Shown: positions 33,762 to 43,553, counted from the first letter of the stretch. The stretch: DNA of 64,000 nt from Alkalibacter saccharofermentans DSM 14828 (GCF_900128885.1 NZ_FQTU01000001.1:62001-126000), one strand, 5' to 3'. Notes: generated by a model not told the origin, from the sequence alone. Program-made: numbers and translations.

Positions 33762-34555
33762 TGAGTAAAAGAGTTCTGACAGCTGTTTTGGGCATGCCTC
33801 TTCTCATTTTGATAGTGTCAATTGGAGGTATGGCGTTGTTTTTGGCTGTAGCCGTTTTAGCTTCCATAGGACTATGGGAATACGCTGGTGCCATCAGAGA
33901 CGATAAGGTAAGCTTGAATGCTTGGTTGTTGATTGTATTGGGGCTTTGCATGACATCTTCTTTTTATTTCTTCAAGGAATATACATTGGGAGTTTTGGTG
34001 TTTTCAGTAATGATTCTGGCAGGAAGGGATGTCCTTAAAGACAATACGAATATCTCGAATACCGCTTATGGGGTCTACGGATTGGTATACGCAACCTTTT
34101 TTTTGGGGCATCTCATTCTGCTTGAAGGCATGGAACAAGGCAGCCTTCTGATATGGCTGGTTTTCTTAATATGCTTCGGTACCGATACATTTGCTTACTT
34201 TGTTGGAATCAGATTCGGGAAAAACAGGCTGGCACCTAAGATCAGCCCTAAAAAATCAGTTGAGGGTTCTATCGGAGGTTTGGTGGCAGGTATCGTCCTG
34301 GCTTTGGTTTATGGGTTTTACCTAAATCATGCGTACCCGGGTGGCTTGTCCATTATCGGATACGGATTTATCGGCATGGTTGCGAGCGCAGTGTCTCAAA
34401 TCGGCGATTTGGCTGCGTCGATGATTAAAAGACAATTTGGAATCAAGGATTTTGGAAATCTTTTCCCTGGGCATGGAGGAGTGCTGGACCGTTTTGACAG
34501 CATCATATTTGCATCCCCAGTGGTATATTACATGATTCTAATAATGACAGCCTGA
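33761..34555 (+). CDS. cdsA: Phosphatidate cytidylyltransferase
   Basis: 264 residues from ATG 33761 after GGAGGGG, one base overlapping the uppS stop. A polytopic membrane protein with several hydrophobic segments and the CDS signature SQIGDLAASMIKRQ followed by KDFGNLFPGHGGVLDRFDS. It makes CDP-diacylglycerol. In most relatives dxr follows; here rseP follows directly after 11 nt. Confidence 0.95.
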   Translation: MSKRVLTAVLGMPLLILIVSIGGMALFLAVAVLASIGLWEYAGAIRDDKVSLNAWLLIVLGLCMTSSFYFFKEYTLGVLVFSVMILAGRDVLKDNTNISNTAYGVYGLVYATFFLGHLILLEGMEQGSLLIWLVFLICFGTDTFAYFVGIRFGKNRLAPKISPKKSVEGSIGGLVAGIVLALVYGFYLNHAYPGGLSIIGYGFIGMVASAVSQIGDLAASMIKRQFGIKDFGNLFPGHGGVLDRFDSIIFASPVVYYMILIMTA

Positions 34556-34566
34556 GAGGTGATAAG

Positions 34567-35574
34567 GTGAATTTTTTTACAATTGCAGTATCCATATTGA
34601 TATTTGGGTTTTTGATAGTAATACATGAGTTCGGACATTTCATAGCAGCAAGGATGTCTAAGGTAAAGGTACTGGAGTTTGCCATTGGAATGGGGCCCGT
34701 GCTTTTTTCCAAACAGGGGAAAGAGACGCTTTTTTCATTGAGGGCTATCCCTCTTGGAGGATTTTGCAGGATGCAGGGAGAGGATGAAAGCGACTATTCG
34801 GAGGGGAGCTATAATTCAAAGAGCAAGCTCTCCAGGATACTGATACTCTCTGCAGGTGCGGCCATGAATATAATTGGATGCATAATCTTGCTCACGGCGG
34901 TATTTTTCATAATAGGGATACCCACAGCCACCATCGATGAGGTTCAGATAGGGTATCCGGCTTATGAAGCAGGAATGGCGTCGGGAGACAAGATACTCTC
35001 TATAAATGGTGAAGGGATAGATTCTTGGGACGATATAAACCTTGCCCTTGACGAGAGCCGGGAATCTGATTATGGGATAACCCTGGACCGAGAGGGAGAA
35101 ATTATAGAGATTCAGTTGACTTCATATTTAGACACCGAGCTCGACAGGTACAGGATAGGAATAACTCCGGCTCGAGAAAAAACCATACTGGGGTCTTTGT
35201 CAGGAGGAATAACCCAGTCCTATATGTATACCAGATTGATGTTCTCCGCTATTGGCGCATTGATTGCCGGGAATGCATCTACGGGAGACCTTATGGGACC
35301 AATCGGAGTAGTGGGCATAGTAGGTGAAACAGTTCAGTACGGAGCTGTGGCGCTTTTGAATTTAGCAGCCATAATCAGTTTGAACTTGGCGATTTTCAAT
35401 CTGTTGCCGATTCCTGCTCTAGATGGAAGCAGAATAGTTTTCGTCCTGATAGAGTGGATCAAAGGTTCCCCGGTGAACCCCGAAAAAGAAGGAATGGTAC
35501 ATTTAATAGGTTTTGTAATTCTTATGGCTCTTGCATTATTTATAGCCTACAACGACATATTGAGGCTTAACTGA
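34567..35574 (+). CDS. rseP: Site-2 intramembrane metalloprotease RseP
   Basis: 335 residues from GTG 34567 after GAGGTG. The zinc site HEFGH is at residues 20-24 in the first membrane helix, a PDZ domain occupies about 115-190, and the second zinc motif NLLPIPALDGSR is in the third helix. It cleaves membrane-bound anti-sigma factors or signal-peptide remnants. Standard position before ispG. Confidence 0.94.
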   Translation: MNFFTIAVSILIFGFLIVIHEFGHFIAARMSKVKVLEFAIGMGPVLFSKQGKETLFSLRAIPLGGFCRMQGEDESDYSEGSYNSKSKLSRILILSAGAAMNIIGCIILLTAVFFIIGIPTATIDEVQIGYPAYEAGMASGDKILSINGEGIDSWDDINLALDESRESDYGITLDREGEIIEIQLTSYLDTELDRYRIGITPAREKTILGSLSGGITQSYMYTRLMFSAIGALIAGNASTGDLMGPIGVVGIVGETVQYGAVALLNLAAIISLNLAIFNLLPIPALDGSRIVFVLIEWIKGSPVNPEKEGMVHLIGFVILMALALFIAYNDILRLN

Positions 35575-35609
35575 TTAATAATCCCTGAGAATGTAAATGA
35601 GGAGATAAA

Positions 35610-36677
35610 GTGATTAAAAGAGAATATACCAAAGTAATAAACGTAGGAAATGTCAAAATAGGCGGGGGGAACCCAATTGCCATACAGAGCATGACCACAA
35701 CGGATACTAGAGATGTGGCATCTACCGTGAATCAAATAAAAGACCTTGAGAAAGCGGGATGCGACATCGTCAGAGTAGCTGTCCCTGATATGGAAAGCGC
35801 AGAGGCTCTGAAGGACATAAAAAAGAATATATCTATTCCCTTAGTGGCAGATATACATTTTGACTACAGGCTTGCCTTAAAATCCATTGAATGCGGAATC
35901 AGCAAGCTTAGGATAAATCCCGGAAATATCGGTGATGAAAAACGAGTACAGGAAGTCGTTAGGTCCGCAAAGGAAAATGGCATACCTATCAGAATCGGGG
36001 TCAATGCAGGTTCGGTGGGCAAAGAGCTTCTAAAAAAATACGATGGAAAAATAAGCGGAGAAGTGCTTGTTGAAAGCGCCGCAAATCACATAAAGATACT
36101 TGAAGACATGGATTTTACCGACATAGTCGTATCAATTAAGGCTTCCGACGTTTTAATGAGCGTCAAGGCCTATGATCTTTTTTCAAAAAAATACGACTAC
36201 CCCCTGCATATAGGGATAACCGAGTCGGGAACTCCATTTAGAGGAACTATCAAGTCTTCTGTAGGGCTGGGAATCATACTCAATATGGGAATTGGCGACA
36301 CCATGAGGGTTTCCCTCACAGGAGACCCGGTAGAGGAAATCAAGGTAGCCAGGGAAATACTTAAGTCTCTAGGTCTTTTTAGGAAGCCGGATATCGAGTT
36401 CATTTCTTGTCCCACATGCGCAAGGTGCAAGATCGACCTCATCAGATACGCCGCAGAAATTGAAAAAGCGGCGGCCGGGATAGAAAAGAAAATCAAGGTA
36501 GCAATTATGGGATGTGCTGTCAACGGCCCCGGAGAGGCAAGAGATGCCGATATAGGCATAGCCGGAGGGGATAAAAAAGCGATACTGTTTAAAAAGGGCG
36601 AAATCATCAGAACTATTGATGAAAATGACATAGTAAGTGAGATGATTAGGGAAATCAAGGAATTCAAGGTGATTTAA
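35610..36677 (+). CDS. ispG: 4-hydroxy-3-methylbut-2-enyl-diphosphate synthase
   Basis: 355 residues from GTG 35610 after GAGGAGATAAA. TIM-barrel N-terminus (IAIQSMTTTDTRD) and C-terminal iron-sulfur domain with cluster cysteines in SCPTCARCKIDL and GCAVNGPGEA. It converts MEcPP to HMBPP in the MEP isoprenoid pathway, so the organism uses this pathway even though dxr is not at its usual site. TAATG links it to the next gene. Confidence 0.95.
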   Translation: MIKREYTKVINVGNVKIGGGNPIAIQSMTTTDTRDVASTVNQIKDLEKAGCDIVRVAVPDMESAEALKDIKKNISIPLVADIHFDYRLALKSIECGISKLRINPGNIGDEKRVQEVVRSAKENGIPIRIGVNAGSVGKELLKKYDGKISGEVLVESAANHIKILEDMDFTDIVVSIKASDVLMSVKAYDLFSKKYDYPLHIGITESGTPFRGTIKSSVGLGIILNMGIGDTMRVSLTGDPVEEIKVAREILKSLGLFRKPDIEFISCPTCARCKIDLIRYAAEIEKAAAGIEKKIKVAIMGCAVNGPGEARDADIGIAGGDKKAILFKKGEIIRTIDENDIVSEMIREIKEFKVI

Positions 36678-37342
36678 TGCAAGGAAATCTGGAAATTTTG
36701 GATATCGTATTAAGGATAGCATTATCAATACTCTTTAGCGGCTTGGTAGGTCTGGAACGTGAAAAAACCAAAAAACCGGCTGGACTTAGGACGCACGTAC
36801 TGGTTTCTGTAGGAGCAACTGTAGTTATGCTAACAGGCATAGCTCTAGCCGGGGATTATCAGGATATCAGCCCGACGGATCCATCTAGAATGGGGGCTCA
36901 GGTAATAAGCGGGATAGGTTTTTTAGGCGCAGGCACCATATTAAGATCCGGGTTTGATGTCAGAGGCCTCACCACAGCTGCGACTATATGGGCGGTAGGA
37001 TGCATTGGTCTGGCTATCGGAGCAGGTTACTATGAAATAGCCCTAGCTGCTTCAGCGGCTGTTTTTATAATATTGAGAGCTTTTTCACACATCAATTTGA
37101 AAAAGTACGATATGGCAAAAATCTATTCCATTGAAATGGAGTTTAACCTAGATTTCGATCCGGACAAGCTATACAAGGATATAGATAGTGACGAATTTAA
37201 GATACTTGATTTTCAGCTGAGGGAAAAACATGTAAAGTTGACCGTACTAAAGCACCCTCAAGACAAGGAGTTCAGTATTTTCAATTACTTGTCCAAGGAG
37301 GATGTGGCTTTTATTAATATCAAGAGTGAAACAGGTGTATAA
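36677..37342 (+). CDS. MgtC/SapB family membrane protein
   Basis: 221 residues. The N-terminal ~130 residues hold four or five membrane segments with the family motifs LVGLEREKTKKPAGLRTH, SRMGAQVISGIGFLGAGTI and RGLTTAATIWAVGCIGLAIG; the C-terminal ~90 residues are a soluble ACT-like domain. MgtC proteins are linked to Mg limitation, membrane potential and virulence; direct transport is disputed. It starts on the last base of ispG and ends just before polC, so it is co-transcribed with both. This insertion is unusual for the ispG-polC pair. No magnesium riboswitch is visible. Confidence 0.88.
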   Translation: MQGNLEILDIVLRIALSILFSGLVGLEREKTKKPAGLRTHVLVSVGATVVMLTGIALAGDYQDISPTDPSRMGAQVISGIGFLGAGTILRSGFDVRGLTTAATIWAVGCIGLAIGAGYYEIALAASAAVFIILRAFSHINLKKYDMAKIYSIEMEFNLDFDPDKLYKDIDSDEFKILDFQLREKHVKLTVLKHPQDKEFSIFNYLSKEDVAFINIKSETGV

Positions 37343-37343
37343 A

Positions 37344-40300
37344 ATGCTAAATGATAGTGAAAATATTAAGAAATCCATAGGAGAGGTTCTTTCCCGGGAG
37401 GCCTTTGAGATTAAAAGGGTTGAAGTAGCCAGAAAGAAAAGCCGATGGACATTGTACGTAAATCCCTTAAAGGATACGGATCTTGATAAAATCCGCATAG
37501 ACCTTGAAGGGATTTTGAACAATCAGGTAGAGATTCAGTTGATTCCTGTAAAGTCGGATGATCGATATATTGGAGATTCCGAGAAGGATGATATCAAAAA
37601 ATGGATAAAATCAAACTATCCGGAAGTGCTGCTTACTGCAAACAATTGGGTAATAGAACCCGGTAAAATCAGAATACCCCTTATTCACAAATCCGACTGT
37701 GAGAATATGACAGAAACGGATGCTCCCCAAAAATTGAGAAGATGGTTTGGCGAGAAGACCAAAATCAATGTGGAATTTTCCTTTTGTCCCATGGACGGAC
37801 TGCAGGAGCTCAGTGAAGAAATCGAATCAGAAAAGAAAAAGGTAAATAGCTTTGAAACAAGACAGAAACCCTCCGGCACCAAACCATTGGCCAACAGACC
37901 CATGGAGGCTTCCACGATACTTGGCAGAAAAATCAAGGATGCCCCAATCCCAATGAACGAAGTCTCCTCGGATCAGGATGTGGCAATCAGAGGGAAAATC
38001 TTTAAGATTGACCAAAAGGAAATCCGAAACAATATGACTATCGTCACCTTCAATATAACGGACTACACCTCATCTTTGACATGCAAGTCTTTCTTAAACG
38101 AAGAAAAGACAAAAAAGGTCATGTCATCAATCAGCGAAGGTTGCTGGCTGAAGGTGAAAGGGAAAATCCAATTTGATACTTTTGCCAGAGAGAACGTGCT
38201 TATAGTCAGTTCAATAGAAAGCCAATGGGTGGAACCGAGAAAGGATGAAGCCGAAACCAGACGGATAGAGCTTCATGCCCATACACAATACAGCTCGATG
38301 GACAGCGTGGCGAAGCTTTCCAAGCTTATAGGAACTGCATCTGATTTCGGACATAAGGCAATAGCCATCACGGACCACGGAGTATTGCAGGCTTATCCCG
38401 AGGCTATGGAGCTAGCGGCTAAAAAAGATATCAAAGTTATCTATGGAATGGAAGGATACCTTGTAGATGACAATAAAAACTCCAAATGGGGGGAAGGAGA
38501 CGGCCCGCTTGACGGATGCTTTGTGGTATTTGACCTAGAGACTACAGGCTTATCTGCCAAAAACAGTGAGATCATTGAAATAGGAGCTGTCAAGGTAAAC
38601 AACGGTCAAATCGTAGAAACCTACAATTCATTTGTTCGTCCAAAAGCAAAGGTGCCCCTTAAGATTACAGAGATAACCGGAATTTCTGATGAGATGGTAA
38701 GAAATCAGCGGGAGATCGACGTCGTAATGGAGGAGTTTTTAAGCTTTGCAGAAGGCAACATAATGGTTGCCCACAACGCAAGATTTGACATATCCTTCAT
38801 AGAAGCATTCTGTCGAAAGCTGGGCATTGAAAAGAAATTCACAGTAATAGACACTCTGTCTTTGGCAAGAAACGCTTTAACCGATCTGGGCAGGTTCAAC
38901 CTAAAGAGCCTCTCCCGGTATTTCAAGATTGATTTGAAAAACCATCATCGTGCCAGCGACGACGCCATGGCCACGGCCAAGGTGTTTATCAAGCTTGTGG
39001 GAATAAGCATGGACAAGGGTGCCAAGACAGCAGATGATCTAAACCATGTATTCGACAGCGAGCAGGCTATAAAGAAGATGGACACTGCCCACATAATAAT
39101 ACTCGTTAAGAACCAAACAGGCCTTAAAAATCTTTACAAGCTGGTATCCATGAGCCACCTTAGGTACTTCTACAAAAAACCCAGAATTCCCAAAAGCGTA
39201 TTGGAAAAATACCGGGAAGGCTTGATTTTAGGAAGCGCATGTGAAAGCGGCGAGCTCTACAAAGGAATATTAAACGACAAATCGGAAGATGACATCGAGA
39301 AGATCATCGAATTCTACGATTACCTGGAGGTTCAACCTCTCGGCAACAATGCTTTTTTGCTGGACAAGGGAATCGTAAACAACGAAGAAGAACTTAAAAA
39401 TATCAATAAACGAATAATTGCCCTTGGAGAAAAATATGGCAAACCTGTGGTTGCTACAGGGGACGTCCACTTTGTGGATAAAGAGGATGAGTGCTTCAGG
39501 AAGGTCTTGATGTGCGGTCAAAAGTATGACGACTTTAATAGACAGCCGCCCCTTTACTACAGGACTACTCAGGAGATGCTTCACGAGTTCTACTATCTAG
39601 ATGAACAAAAGGCTCGTGAAATTGTTATCGAAAATCCAATAAAAATTTCAGATATGATCGATAACGTGCTGCCCATACCAAATGGAACATTCCCTCCTAT
39701 AATAGAGGGGTCCGATCAGGAGATCAGAGAAATGATCGTTGCCTACGCCAAGGATAAATATGGAGATCCTCTTCCCGAGGTTGTTGAAGCCCGGGTAGAC
39801 AAGGAGCTTAACTCCATAATAAGCAATGGCTATTCTGTATTGTACCTTGTTGCCCATAAACTAGTGAAAAAATCCCTGGAGGACGGTTATCTGGTAGGCT
39901 CTAGAGGTTCAGTAGGGTCATCTCTGGCGGCTACATTTTCCAATATTACAGAGGTAAATCCACTTTCTCCTCACTACGTTTGTCCAAAGTGCAAAAACAG
40001 TGAATTTTACGACAGCTCTCAGATTGGCTCGGGACCGGACCTTGAGGACAAGCTGTGTCCGAAATGCGGCAGTGAATACATAAAAGATGGCTTTGACATT
40101 CCTTTTGAGGTGTTTCTTGGATTCGAAGGGGACAAGGAGCCGGATATAGATTTAAACTTCTCCGGGGAATACCAGCCCACCGCCCATAAATACACCGAAG
40201 AGCTATTCGGAAAGGGCAACGTATACAGAGCAGGCACTATTTCTACTATCGCAGAGAAGACAGCCTTCGGTTTTGTAAAAAACTATTTGGAGGAAAACGG

Positions 40301-41561
40301 ATGCCTGATCACAAATGCGGAGATCGATAGATTGGTTGATGGGTGTACCGGGATAAAAAGGACTACGGGCCAGCATCCCGGTGGAATCATGGTGGTTCCT
40401 TCAAATAAAGAGATATACGATTTCTGCCCCATACAAAAGCCGGCAGACGACGTAGACAGCACGACTACCACCACACATTTTGATTATCATTCTATAAGTG
40501 GCAGGCTTTTGAAGCTGGATATCCTGGGTCATGACGATCCTACCGTGATACGTATGCTTGAAGACCTGACGGGTCTTGATGCAACTAAGATTCCCTTGGA
40601 CGATTCAGAAACTATGAGCCTTTTCACTTCCACCAAGGCACTGAAGCTGGTTGACGGGGATATAGGATCCACAGTGGGAACTTATGGGATACCTGAATTC
40701 GGGACAGGATTTGTAAGGGAGATGCTGGTGGCTACCAAGCCCTCTGCATTTTCAGACTTAATAAGAATATCCGGTCTTTCTCATGGAACGGACGTTTGGC
40801 TTAACAATGCTCAAGAGCTCATAGCAAATAAAACGGCCACCATCAAAGAAGTCATCTGTACCAGGGATGACATAATGGTTTATCTCATACATATGGGTCT
40901 GCCCAGCAAGAAGGCCTTTAATATTATGGAAAAGGTAAGAAAGGGCAAGGGCTTAAGCGATGAAGACGTAGCCCTTATGAACCAGCATGATGTTCCCCAG
41001 TGGTATATTGATTCCTGCAACAAGATTAAATATATGTTTCCAAAGGCCCATGCCGTCGCATATGTGACAATGGCCTTTAGGATAGCCTACTTTAAGGTTC
41101 ACCACCCCCTTGCTTATTACGCCACATATTTTAGTGTAAGAGCTGATGACTTTGACGCCCACCTGGCGGTACAGGGAAAAGACAGGGTCAGAAAGGCCAT
41201 TAGAGAGATCAAGGAAATAGGCAACGGAGCAACTGCCAAGGATAAATCCAAGATTACTGTCCTGGAGCTCATACTGGAGATGCTCTGCAGAGGTTATGAC
41301 TTCCTTCCGGTCAGCTTGTACGAATCACATTACTCAAAGTTCATCATAAAGGATGGAAAGCTGCTGCCGCCATTTAACGCCCTGGAAGGAATCGGGCTTA
41401 AGGCGTCTCAAAATGTGTACGAATCAGCAAAGAAAGGCTCATTCATATCCATAGAGGACCTCCAGGCAAGAACCAAGCTAAGCAAGACGAACGTGGAAAC
41501 CCTGCTTAAGCACGGAACCATCAACGAATTGCCACAATCCAACCAGATAAGCCTGTTTTAA
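37344..41561 (+). CDS. polC: DNA polymerase III PolC-type alpha subunit
   Basis: 1405 residues from ATG 37344, seven nt after AGGTG; the frame is open upstream to 37302 within mgtC. Order: N-terminal domain, OB fold (about 210-300), PHP domain from about 306 (LHAHTQYSSMDS, ITDHG), inserted DEDD 3'-5' exonuclease from about 395 (FDLETTGL, VAHNARFD, HRASDDAMAT), then palm with zinc finger (CPKC..CPKCG), DIDLNFSGEYQ, and C-terminal duplex-binding region. It is the leading-strand replicase of low-GC Gram-positives. Confidence 0.97.
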   Translation: MLNDSENIKKSIGEVLSREAFEIKRVEVARKKSRWTLYVNPLKDTDLDKIRIDLEGILNNQVEIQLIPVKSDDRYIGDSEKDDIKKWIKSNYPEVLLTANNWVIEPGKIRIPLIHKSDCENMTETDAPQKLRRWFGEKTKINVEFSFCPMDGLQELSEEIESEKKKVNSFETRQKPSGTKPLANRPMEASTILGRKIKDAPIPMNEVSSDQDVAIRGKIFKIDQKEIRNNMTIVTFNITDYTSSLTCKSFLNEEKTKKVMSSISEGCWLKVKGKIQFDTFARENVLIVSSIESQWVEPRKDEAETRRIELHAHTQYSSMDSVAKLSKLIGTASDFGHKAIAITDHGVLQAYPEAMELAAKKDIKVIYGMEGYLVDDNKNSKWGEGDGPLDGCFVVFDLETTGLSAKNSEIIEIGAVKVNNGQIVETYNSFVRPKAKVPLKITEITGISDEMVRNQREIDVVMEEFLSFAEGNIMVAHNARFDISFIEAFCRKLGIEKKFTVIDTLSLARNALTDLGRFNLKSLSRYFKIDLKNHHRASDDAMATAKVFIKLVGISMDKGAKTADDLNHVFDSEQAIKKMDTAHIIILVKNQTGLKNLYKLVSMSHLRYFYKKPRIPKSVLEKYREGLILGSACESGELYKGILNDKSEDDIEKIIEFYDYLEVQPLGNNAFLLDKGIVNNEEELKNINKRIIALGEKYGKPVVATGDVHFVDKEDECFRKVLMCGQKYDDFNRQPPLYYRTTQEMLHEFYYLDEQKAREIVIENPIKISDMIDNVLPIPNGTFPPIIEGSDQEIREMIVAYAKDKYGDPLPEVVEARVDKELNSIISNGYSVLYLVAHKLVKKSLEDGYLVGSRGSVGSSLAATFSNITEVNPLSPHYVCPKCKNSEFYDSSQIGSGPDLEDKLCPKCGSEYIKDGFDIPFEVFLGFEGDKEPDIDLNFSGEYQPTAHKYTEELFGKGNVYRAGTISTIAEKTAFGFVKNYLEENGCLITNAEIDRLVDGCTGIKRTTGQHPGGIMVVPSNKEIYDFCPIQKPADDVDSTTTTTHFDYHSISGRLLKLDILGHDDPTVIRMLEDLTGLDATKIPLDDSETMSLFTSTKALKLVDGDIGSTVGTYGIPEFGTGFVREMLVATKPSAFSDLIRISGLSHGTDVWLNNAQELIANKTATIKEVICTRDDIMVYLIHMGLPSKKAFNIMEKVRKGKGLSDEDVALMNQHDVPQWYIDSCNKIKYMFPKAHAVAYVTMAFRIAYFKVHHPLAYYATYFSVRADDFDAHLAVQGKDRVRKAIREIKEIGNGATAKDKSKITVLELILEMLCRGYDFLPVSLYESHYSKFIIKDGKLLPPFNALEGIGLKASQNVYESAKKGSFISIEDLQARTKLSKTNVETLLKHGTINELPQSNQISLF

Positions 41562-41567
41562 AGGTAC

Positions 41568-41596
41568 TTGAAAAAAAAATGAGAGTATGATATGAT
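41568..41596 (+). promoter_or_regulatory. Sigma-A promoter of the rimP-nusA-infB operon
   Basis: TTGAAA (41568-41573), 17-nt A-rich spacer, TATGAT (41591-41596), directly after the polC stop. Confidence 0.82.
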
Positions 41597-41625
41597 TAAC
41601 AGTAACAATTTGAGTTTACTTTTCG

Positions 41626-41655
41626 AAGAGTGGGAAAAACCCGCTCTTTATTATT
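41626..41655 (+). terminator. Leader terminator (attenuator) upstream of rimP
   Basis: AAGAGTGGG (41626-41634) / CCCGCTCTT (41640-41648), 9 bp with one U-G pair and AAAAA loop, followed by an interrupted U tract (TATTATTTG). It lies between the promoter and rimP, where B. subtilis has a NusA-dependent attenuator. Confidence 0.65.
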
Positions 41656-41674
41656 TGATACGGGAGGTTTTGAT

Positions 41675-42139
41675 ATGGCGAAGAAAAAAACGGATGAATT
41701 CGTATTCGATTTGTCCGAGCCCATAGCGGAAGAATTGGGGGTTGAACTTGTGGATGTGGAGTTCATTAAGGAAGGACAAAACTGGTTTTTGCGCCTATAC
41801 ATAGACAAGGACGGGGGAGTGAACCTGGATGACTGCCAGGCCTTCAGCAGCAGAATAAACGTATTGCTGGATGAAACTGATCCCATTTCTCAAAGCTACT
41901 TTCTGGAGGTCTCGTCACCGGGTCTTGACAGGCCACTAAAGAAAAAGGCGGATTACGACAGGTACAAGGGGAAGATGATAGAGGTCAATCTTTATGCCCA
42001 GATAGAAGGAAGCAAGTACTACAAAGGTATAAACGGCGGGATCGAGGATGAGGTGCTAACCTTGTTCTTAGAAGAAGATAAAGTGATTAAGATCCCTGTC
42101 AAATCGATAGGAAGCGCAAAACTGTATTTTGAATTTTAA
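41675..42139 (+). CDS. rimP: Ribosome maturation factor RimP
   Basis: 154 residues from ATG 41675 after GGGAGG; an in-frame start upstream (41630) would translate the attenuator hairpin. Motifs: EPIAEELGVELVDVEFIKEGQ, LRLYIDKDGGVNLDDC and YFLEVSSPGLDRPLK. It is needed for 30S maturation. First gene of the nusA operon. Confidence 0.95.
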   Translation: MAKKKTDEFVFDLSEPIAEELGVELVDVEFIKEGQNWFLRLYIDKDGGVNLDDCQAFSSRINVLLDETDPISQSYFLEVSSPGLDRPLKKKADYDRYKGKMIEVNLYAQIEGSKYYKGINGGIEDEVLTLFLEEDKVIKIPVKSIGSAKLYFEF

Positions 42140-42179
42140 ATTAGAAGCCATATAATGATAACGGAGGTTTACAAACAAG

Positions 42180-43268
42180 ATGAATAAAGATTTTATTCTT
42201 GCACTGGATTCAGTGGAAAAGGAAAAGGGAATAAAAAAGGAAGAGCTGATAGATGCCATAGAAGCAGCGATAGCATCTTCTTACAAAAAAAACTACGGCA
42301 GCTCCCATGAAATCAAGATAAACATAGACAGGGAGACTGGAGAAATAAACGTACATGCTTTAAAGGAAGTAGTTGAAGAGGTATTTGATCCCAATATCGA
42401 AATCACATTGGATGATGCCAAGCAGATTTACGATGGATATCAACTTGGAGATTTAGCAGAGATAGAAATCAAGCCTAAGAACTTCGGAAGAATCGCAGCA
42501 CAGAATGCAAAGCAGCTGGTGGTGCAGCGAATCAAGGAAGCTGAAAGAAACATCATCTTCGACCAATTCTCCGAGCGTGAGGACGAGATCATAAACGGAG
42601 TTATCCAAAGAAAAGAAAAAAACAACATATATGTGGATCTTGGAAAAACAGAAGGGATATTGATGCCAAACGAGCAGGTTTCAGGAGAAGATTATTCCCA
42701 AAACAAGCGAATTAAGGTGTACGTCCTTGAAGTTAAAAAAACCACTAAGGGACCTCAGATCATGGTATCAAGAACCCATCCCGGACTTGTAAAAAGATTG
42801 TTTGAAAACGAGGTTCCAGAAATTTATGACGGCGCTGTCACTATAAAGTCTATATCAAGGGAAGCCGGTTCCAGAACTAAAATAGCTGTATCAGCTGTTG
42901 AATCCAATATAGATCCTGTAGGATCATGCGTAGGACCCAAGGGAATAAGGGTTCAAAATATTGTTGACGAGCTAAATGGCGAAAAAATTGATATAATTAA
43001 ATGGAGCGATGATCCCAGAGAATACATCGCTAGTTCTCTGAGTCCTGCGAAGGTGTTAAGAGTGGACGTAAATGAGCTTGAAAGATCGGCACTGGTTATA
43101 GTGGATGATTATCAACTGTCTCTTGCTATAGGAAAAGAAGGACAAAACGCGAGACTGGCAGCAAAGCTTACAGGGTGGAAGATCGACATAAAGAGCAAGT
43201 CCCAAAGTGAAAACATGGAAGAGATCGATCAAATCGCCAGCGATCTGCTTGACGATCTGGATCTATAA
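42180..43268 (+). CDS. nusA: Transcription termination/antitermination factor NusA
   Basis: 362 residues: N-terminal RNA-polymerase-binding domain, S1 domain around 135-200 (VIQRKEKNNIYVDLGKTEGIL), KH1 and KH2 (VSRTHPGLVKRLFENEVPEI, DPVGSCVGPKGIRVQNI, AIGKEGQNARLAAKLTGW). It stimulates pausing and intrinsic termination and probably controls its own operon at the hairpin 41626-41648. The C-terminal acidic repeats of E. coli are absent, as in Bacillus. GGAGGTTTACAAACAAG precedes the ATG. Confidence 0.97.
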   Translation: MNKDFILALDSVEKEKGIKKEELIDAIEAAIASSYKKNYGSSHEIKINIDRETGEINVHALKEVVEEVFDPNIEITLDDAKQIYDGYQLGDLAEIEIKPKNFGRIAAQNAKQLVVQRIKEAERNIIFDQFSEREDEIINGVIQRKEKNNIYVDLGKTEGILMPNEQVSGEDYSQNKRIKVYVLEVKKTTKGPQIMVSRTHPGLVKRLFENEVPEIYDGAVTIKSISREAGSRTKIAVSAVESNIDPVGSCVGPKGIRVQNIVDELNGEKIDIIKWSDDPREYIASSLSPAKVLRVDVNELERSALVIVDDYQLSLAIGKEGQNARLAAKLTGWKIDIKSKSQSENMEEIDQIASDLLDDLDL

Positions 43269-43286
43269 CAGATTGGAGGGATTACC

Positions 43287-43553
43287 ATGAGAAAAATACC
43301 TCAAAGAACATGTATAGTTTGCGGAGAGAAGATAGACAAAAAGAACCTTATACGTGTCGTAAAGAACAAAGAAGGTGAAGTTTTCTACGATCCCACAGGA
43401 AAGGCCAACGGTAGAGGGGCCTATTTATGCGGCAGTGACGAATGCACAGAGGCGATTCTAAAGAAAAACGCCCTGAACAGGGCTTTTAAGATGGAAATCG
43501 ACGAAGCCGTAAAATTGAAGATTATGGATGATGTGAAGAATGCAAAAAAATAA
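43287..43553 (+). CDS. rnpM: RNase P modulator RnpM (YlxR)
   Basis: 88 residues. The opening RKIPQRTCIVCGEKIDKKNLIRVV and GRGAYLCGSDECTEAIL are the YlxR (DUF448) signature. In B. subtilis the protein binds RNase P RNA and modulates its activity. Located between nusA and ylxQ, its fixed position. GGAGGGATTACC precedes the ATG; its end overlaps ylxQ by 14 nt. Confidence 0.93.
   Translation: MRKIPQRTCIVCGEKIDKKNLIRVVKNKEGEVFYDPTGKANGRGAYLCGSDECTEAILKKNALNRAFKMEIDEAVKLKIMDDVKNAKK

Noticed and set aside
36197..36667. 156-residue minus-strand frame
   Set aside because: Antisense to the iron-sulfur domain of ispG, whose cysteine motifs are intact.
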